From Utricularia gibba (lineage: Eukaryota > Streptophyta > Magnoliopsida > Lamiales > Lentibulariaceae): a stretch of 64,000 bases of DNA. The notes under the pieces were generated by a model. The model ran no database searches. It saw nothing but the letters and a program-made list of their open reading frames with translations, and was not told where the DNA came from. Position numbers and translations under genes: made by a program. The stretch lies in contig NEEC01000010.1 in the NCBI GenBank assembly GCA_002189035.1, positions 868,001 to 932,000 on the forward strand. Reading direction: 5' to 3'. Positions 58,980-64,000 of the stretch are shown here, piece by piece (position 1 is the stretch's first letter; every line of letters begins with the position of its first letter).

Positions 58980-59831
58980 CAGATTAGGCCGATTTTCGTG
59001 TTGCAAATGGTGTCGTTTTCTTTTTTTGTCTTCTGTCTGACTGGATTGGATGGAGTGGGAGTAGGCGGGGATTTTTTACGTGGAAACCACCATGAGACAG
59101 AAAAACCACGGAGTTATCGGAGCCCGCCAGAGAAGGTTTTTACTAGATGGAGATGGCTATCGGAGCTATAGGAAGATATGGGTCAGGAGCCCTCCTGTTA
59201 TGGCCCCTTTTATTTATAGGGGAAGCCAGCCTAGCCGATTCTCTGCCCCTACGGGTGTCGGTTACTTTTGTGCCTGCTACGCGACCTTGCTTTCCAGATA
59301 TCGTACATCTGTTCTGCCGTAATTCGGCCGCTTTTTAGACTGCGCCATACGACAGCCGCTGCAGGTTTCTGATACACATCGGTCTGTCGGCAGGCACTAT
59401 CTCCTCAGAATTTCCTTTGGCAGTTTTTTCAGGGGCCGATTATCTTCTCCCGATTTACACCCCCATCAAGTACATATATTTAGTTGGTTCATTCCCAAAT
59501 TAAAAAATGCAATATAATTAGGGTTACAGTTATTGCTAGCCACCATGATGAAATCCTCTGATTTTTATTAGCCATTATGATCCACCACAAGCCACCTTGA
59601 TTATTGACCCGTCGCCCTCTTGACCCATCACGATCGTCCTCGTGTAGTAGCCCATTGCCCTCTTGACTCTGAGTCGGTGTTCTTAGATTTTGGGTTTTAT
59701 TGCTAGTAATTTTAGATTCATCTTCTTATATCATTCTTCTTTGAATCGTAAGTTTATTAGACATATATAGAATCGTATCGATTTAATTTTATTGTAGCTT
59801 TTCAATTGATTTGGTGCCACAGGTTCTAACC
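58980..59831. other. Possible LTR-like stretch, unassigned
   Basis: At about 59198-59225 the plus strand has CCTTTTATTTATAGGGGAAG, a TATA-like core of the kind seen in LTRs, in a GC-richer block (59040-59460) without conserved coding. No second copy lies in the window, so I do not call an LTR. 59460-59830 shows nothing recognisable. Confidence 0.3.
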
Positions 59832-60062
59832 ATGAGTGATTCAGATACCACGGAATCATACGTTTATTCAGAGGAGTAGTTTCAATATGAATCTAGTGGG
59901 TTGCAACCTCCGTGCTCGTTCGATGTTGAACCGATATCTAAAATTGAGTAGAAAGAAGAATGCATACTTCAAGCACATGAGTCTGTCACTCAAGACATTG
60001 AGTTATATGATCATGAGGATAAAGAAATTGTATATTATAACTTGAAAAAAGGATGGAAAAGA
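59832..60062 (+). pseudogene. Unrecognised broken ORF (M-S-D-S-D-T-T-E-S...)
   Basis: From the ATG at 59832 the frame reads M-S-D-S-D-T-T-E-S-Y-V-Y-S-E-E, a stop, F-Q-Y-E-S-S-G, a second stop, then E-C-I-L-Q-A-H-E-S-V and Y-Y-N-L-K-K-G-W-K-R. The acidic Ser-rich opening is like that of some plant retroelement proteins, but I cannot name a family. If real, it is the decayed N-terminus of a transposon protein. Confidence 0.3.
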
Positions 60063-60239
60063 TTAAATCTTAGGTAAATCCTAAACTATTTTTTTATATT
60101 AATAATAGGTAGGGGTTAATCTCTAATTATTTCTTTGAATATCAATAATTCTTTGCATCTATTTCTAGATGTAATTGATATATATTATTTTTATAATTCT
60201 TATGACTTTTACTTATAGTGCATGTGAGTTGGTTCCTAA

Positions 60240-60779
60240 TACGCTCTCGATCCAAATAACACGTGATTTAAAATGACGTCCCTCACAATGTGACAAGAGG
60301 TACTTTGGGGAAATGGTATATCATCCATCTACTCAACATTATTAATAACGTCAAACTATATATGTGCATTAAATAACACACCGAAGCTCATGGAATAGGG
60401 TTCGATATTAACGGCAAATTTGGATCGAATGAACAAATTGTGTGGTATTTATGGTGGAAAAAGTCCCACACTGCTCATCTGTGCTTATTGATTTACGTCG
60501 AATGTATTGAAATGTTTTTTAACAAATACGAAACTGCACACGTAGGTTAGGCATAACCAACAGGGGTTAGACATAAGTCGGCCTAGTAATATTATAAGTC
60601 ATAATAAATGGTGATGTAATGTATTTTACATGTAATTAAAAGAGATATGGCAATCATCTCACGAACATAGAACATTAACTAGATATTGGGAATGGAATTA
60701 AGAGAAAAAAAATATAACTTATAAACGATAGGTGTGTTTACCATATGATTGGATTAGTTCCTTTTCTCTCCTTGTTGTA
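60240..60779 (+). repeat. Family-A element, left end and inner part (copy A6)
   Basis: Begins in sub-repeat DNA (CTCTCGATCCAAATAACACG), then CCTCACAATGTGACAAGAGG and ATGGTATATCATCCATCTAC, the family's terminal words, then ATTAAATAACACACCGAAG, GGTTAGGCATAACC, the AAAAGAGATATGGCAATCAT block and TAATGGATTCCCG leading into a MADS fragment. Same order as A1 plus the left palindrome arm, so the elements share one structure. Confidence 0.7.
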
Positions 60780-60945
60780 ATGGATTCCCGTGTTCCGAAA
60801 GAGAAACTATCGGGTGATGCGAAATCGAGATGAGAAGATCGTCGATCGATCACGCTAGCAGGTGACGTTGATGAAGCATCACCCAAGACTTTTCAAGAAA
60901 GCCATAGAATGTAGCATTCTCTACACCAAGTCCCTTCAAATTCTC
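60780..60945 (+). pseudogene. MADS-box fragment 4 (in family-A copy A6)
   Basis: ATG at 60780 reads M-D-S-R-V-P-K-E-K-L-S-G-D-A-K. In shifted frames E-I-E-M, then K-I-V-D-R-S-R, a stop, Q-V-T-L-M-K-H-H-P-R-L-F-K-K-A-I-E-C-S-I-L-Y are legible. H-H after M-K and C-S-I-L-Y are shared with fragment 3, so both come from one already altered ancestor. The domain is broken and short. Confidence 0.75.
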
Positions 60946-61139
60946 TTCAAATTCACGCTAGCAGGTCTTCAAATTCTCTTCCGCCACTCCAGCCGGTGTG
61001 CCGATCTGTTTTCGATAGAGTGAACCCTTCATCCAATGAAAATCGGGCCACTTGTTGTAACAACCCGCAACCTGCACCCTAGACGCTAAGGCCATTACCG
61101 ACACCTGAACACTCAACAAGGTTGTCCCAATCATCGTGG
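60946..61139. repeat. Short GCTAGCAGGTCTTCAAATTC duplication and repeat-E segment
   Basis: CTTCAAATTCTCTTC occurs twice (about 60934-60980) around CACGCTAGCAG. It is the place of the palindrome centre in 25449-26206, but here no second arm follows. 61055-61110 matches, inverted, a segment near 3480-3525 and partly 12370-12410. Confidence 0.5.
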
Positions 61140-61485
61140 TGTAGGCTAGGAACATGGTTATGGGTGCATCTTTCCCTTGTTTTAGCGACTTGGGAGGGCA
61201 ATGTAGGAGTTAGGAATGAACATGGGCACGGGTCGGATCCCTGCCGAGCTATTTATGAAATCTTGACTTGTCGGATAAAGGTTAACGGATTATGACCCTC
61301 AACTCATCCCAGATACGGGTGAACTCCTGTATCCGTGTTGACTCAACCAGAATAAACATAATAAAAATTTATACCCATGTACGCAATGCCTGGTAATTAG
61401 ACAAATCATCTTAAAGAATTTTATACTCATTTTGTTAGACACAATGAATTTGAGATAACTTTGGGGTATTCAGACTTAGGAATTT
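61140..61485 (+). repeat. Repeat C, copy 2
   Basis: Direct-orientation partner of 28735-29035: ACATGGTTATGGGTGCATCT, TGCCGAGCTATTTATGAAAT, TAATTAGACAAATCATC and GGGGTATTCAGACTTAGG in the same order, with one extra internal stretch (about 61320-61350). Confidence 0.65.
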
Positions 61486-61675
61486 AATAAAAAATAATGC
61501 AATAAAAGAATCTAATCCCTCCTTTAAAAGATCGAAGCATAGAATGCATCATTTTTTTATTAAAAAAAGCACTCTATCCTTAAAAGGCATAAGGATGCAT
61601 TATTTTTTTTATTAAAATACTATTGCACTCACCCTCCACTTGGGTATGCCACCCACCACATGGGCACGGGGTACG
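61486..61675. other. Short AT-rich linker with duplicated ATGCATNATTTTTTT words
   Basis: GAATGCATCATTTTTTTATT (61535-61560) and GGATGCATTATTTTTTTTAT (61591-61612) are a short tandem duplication. No other feature. Confidence 0.4.
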
Positions 61676-62758
61676 TGATGAATGTTGGAATGTGTTTGCT
61701 AAAAGTCGCGGTCTAGCACATTCAACTCATCAAAAAAAATTTATAAACCTAGCTATTCTATTATACAAATCACTGGAATTAATCTAGTCTGATAAGCAAG
61801 GTTAGAATCCACAGAGAATGATTGCAATTTCTTGAAATCTTTTACATTTACTAAAAATATAGAGGGGTTTTTTGGGGGTTTAGCTCTCATGTGTGTAAGA
61901 CATAAAATAACAACAATTGAAATGAAAAAGTTGCAAGGATGAAGAAGCACCGGAATTAACATGAATGTGCAGAAAACATAAAGTGAAAGTGACTTGGCTG
62001 GGTTTTACACAATGGTCTAACTCTTGTGTCACTCAAGAGAGCTCATAGGCTTAAACTCAGTTTTAACATGTTAAAAACAGGGCAGAGGGTCGTGGGAGTA
62101 GTAAACATGTTAAACTTAACCAAACATGAAGAGCTTAAATATAAAGAAGTTCATTAGAGATTTTTCGTTCACACCAAAGCATCAGAAATGTAACAAAAAG
62201 TATGGAAAGAAAAAAGTAACAGTAGCAAGTTCAACAACATAAATGAAGTGCAGAAAACGAAAATAAAAGTATCAGGCTGCTTTTGTGGACTGTAGATATG
62301 CTGAATCTGAAGTTCTGGGTGTAGATTTGGTCTAAAAAACGTAGATCTGAGGCTGGTCGAAGCTGTTCACCAGAGAAATACAACCTTGCTCACGCTCCTC
62401 ACTGTTCTCTCTCATCTCTCTCATCTCTCTCTTCTTCCTCTTTCCTTTTCTTGCTCAAAGGAAAGGTATCTCCATCTTTTACATGGGCTTTTAGAAGGAA
62501 GATCTATTCTCTAGATCTTATCTTTTCAAAAGGTGGCTTTTTCTCAACTTTTCTACTCCTTTTGACTTGTCAACATGAAAAATGCGTTGCCAGTACTAAC
62601 TCTTACCCTGTTAAGACTTTAACATAGACTAGAGGAAAAAATGAGAGTTTTCAACTCAATTGTTGCGAATGGAGCATGTTTTCACAATAAACACATTTCA
62701 ACAAACTACACAAGAGGAGACAATTTAGCACACTAAAGAATATTTAACCCTACAAAAT
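61676..62758 (-). repeat. Ty3-gypsy LTR, copy 2 (truncated)
   Basis: Same orientation as 30471-31579; shares its end (TGATGAATGTTGGAATG, at 61676) and the CTCTCTTCTTCCTCTTTCC run (near 62425-62450). The start is cut at about 62758, where family-A DNA follows, so the last ~60 bp including the TG end are missing. No internal gypsy region adjoins: a truncated solo LTR. Confidence 0.72.
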
Positions 62759-63130
62759 ATGGTTTGAAATACAATTGGTATTAAAAATATTACTTTTGAA
62801 ACATATATAGTTAACGTTATTGATAATGTGGGGTAAATGGGTGATGTACCGTTTTCCCAAAAATTAGTTCGTAAAATACCCCCTGTCGCATTGTGAGATG
62901 TACATCGTTCTAAATCACATGTTATTTGGATCGAGAGCCTATTTTGTTTTATTTTATTTTGTATTATTTGGATTCTTAGTTGTTATTTGAAGCGAAAGCA
63001 TATTTTATTTTATTTAAAATTTGTATTACCCGTCCATCCTTGCGCGTTATTTGGCTCGAGTGCGTGTTTTTTTTATTTTAAATTTGTATGACTCGTCAAT
63101 CGATGCTTAATTGTTATATGGATCCTATGC
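62759..63130 (-). repeat. Family-A right end with ~63-bp sub-repeats
   Basis: ATACAATTGGTATTAAAAAT, ACATATATAGTTAACGTTAT, GGGTGATGTACCGTTTTCCC and ACCCCCTGTCGCATTGTGAG are the inverted form of the left-end words at 60285-60350. They are followed by sub-repeat DNA from about 62925 to 63130, of about 3.5 units (TTATTTGGATCGAG, TTATTTTAAATTTGTAT words). Together with 60240-60945 this can be one element split by repeat C and the LTR. Confidence 0.65.
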
Positions 63131-63400
63131 ATATTAGCTATGAACACTATTCCCGCATCGGAGGAATTTGGGAATCCCCTACGGACGTTGGTTCCGGTTA
63201 ACCCACGCCCGTATGGAATCTACTAATGGTCAGACAGGGGCGTCGGTTAGCCCAACTCACGCCCGTATGTGATTTATTAGTGCCTCTTAGAAATCGCATA
63301 CCGGCACAGCCTGTGGCTAACGCACGCCTATATGTTTTCTTTTGCACCCCACGAGCCTAGCTTGTGCATGTACTATATGAGTTAAATAACGACGGTTTTT
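63131..63400. repeat. CACGCCCGTATG-rich repeat DNA
   Basis: GGTTAACCCACGCCCGTATG (about 63196-63215), CAACTCACGCCCGTATG (about 63254-63270) and a diverged third copy (ACGCACGCCTATATG) lie within 130 bp. It is the same motif as at 5160-5290. No gene. Confidence 0.55.
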
Positions 63401-63405
63401 ATTCT

Positions 63406-64000
63406 CACAATGCGATAGGAGGCACTTTACTAACTAATTTTTGGGAAAACGTTATATCACCCATCTACTCAACATTATTTATAAAGTCAACCATATATGT
63501 TTCAAAACTAATATTTTGTATACCAATTGTATTTCAAAAATAATTTTTTATTCAAAGAGAGTATTGTATTTATTTAACGTCAAGTATTATATAACTCAAA
63601 TAAAAAAATCATTTCTAAAACTTTTCTGGGCACAGGATCGCCTTTGGAAGGGTTTGAGGAAGCGGTAAATTGTGATCGATCCTCACGCACATGTTAAATA
63701 GAATGCATTAAATAATTTAAGTATTATATAACTCAAAGAGCGTAGCTAGTTTATGCGTGCATTATTTAATGCATTCGATTCAACAGGTGCATGAGGAGCG
63801 AGCGCAATTTACCTGCTCCCCAAACTCTTCCTGTGCCCAGAAAAGTGTTGAAATTGATTTTTTATTTATTTATATAATACTTGATGTTAAATAAATACAA
63901 TACTTTCTTTGAATAAAAATTTATTTTTGAAGTACCATTGGTATTAAAAATATTAGTTTTGAAACATATATAGTTGACGTTAAAGTGCCTCCTGTCGCAT
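63406..64000. mobile_element. Element with long terminal inverted repeats, at the right edge
   Basis: The left arm (63406-63660) begins CACAATGCGATAGGAGGCAC; the right arm (63817-64000) ends GTGCCTCCTGTCGCAT and is cut by the window edge. Matching words run along both arms: TATATGTTTCAAAACTAATA, ATTGTATTTATTTAAC and TTTTCTGGGCACAGG with their inverse. The right arm lacks about 45 bp that the left has (TGGGAAAACGTTATATCACC and following). The core between the arms is only about 155 bp, so this is a non-coding foldback-like or MITE-like copy of family A. Confidence 0.75.

Noticed and set aside
63131-63400. CRISPR-like array because of the repeated CACGCCCGTATG word
   Set aside because: Spacing is irregular, orientation varies and the host is a plant; it is transposon-derived repeat DNA.

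Overview
The window is nuclear DNA of a flowering plant. Its one intact host gene is a many-exon VPS13-family gene with plant-specific features (internal PH and C2 domains, VPS62/DUF946-like repeats). Around it lie Ty1-copia, Ty3-gypsy, PIF/Harbinger and hAT remnants and AT-rich non-autonomous repeats. The species cannot be fixed from the sequence; I see no prokaryotic or organellar feature and no tRNA or rRNA gene.

Layout. 1-2835: 5' half of a Ty1-copia element (minus strand), cut by the window edge. 3694-5019: decayed PIF/Harbinger transposase followed by a phosphatase-like gene piece. 5420-6245: first copy of a dispersed AT-rich repeat, called family A here. 6560-12000: two nested or fused, decayed Ty1-copia elements. 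12672-13450: repeat family B. 14461-20117: a structurally complete PIF/Harbinger element with TIRs, a TTA target duplication, a Myb-like ORF1, a transposase and an FCP1/NIF-type phosphatase gene. It sits inside a family-A element that has ~65-bp sub-repeats and a MADS-box fragment. 22175-25400: two Ty3-gypsy pieces. 25449-26206: a large palindrome with a MADS-box fragment in each arm. 27000-33270: repeat copies (B, C), a gypsy LTR with primer-binding site, and a hAT remnant.

33846-57958 (minus): the VPS13 gene. I could place 63 coding exons, all with GT/AG borders. Phases close on a product of about 4185 residues if three one-base shortfalls, each in a G/C homopolymer, are allowed for. No transposon is recognisable in its introns. 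VPS13 proteins are bridge-like lipid-transfer proteins at membrane contact sites.

57959-64000: gene leader, AT-rich DNA, then a second nest: a family-A element with a MADS-box fragment, split by copies of repeat C and the gypsy LTR, and at the edge another element with long terminal inverted repeats.

Most noteworthy: (i) an FCP1/NIF-like phosphatase gene downstream of the transposase in two separate Harbinger elements; (ii) at least four degenerate type-I MADS-box fragments carried by one foldback-like repeat family, two of them head to head in a palindrome; (iii) the homopolymer frameshifts in VPS13. Coordinates of repeats without a seen terminus are approximate; no alignment or search could be run.
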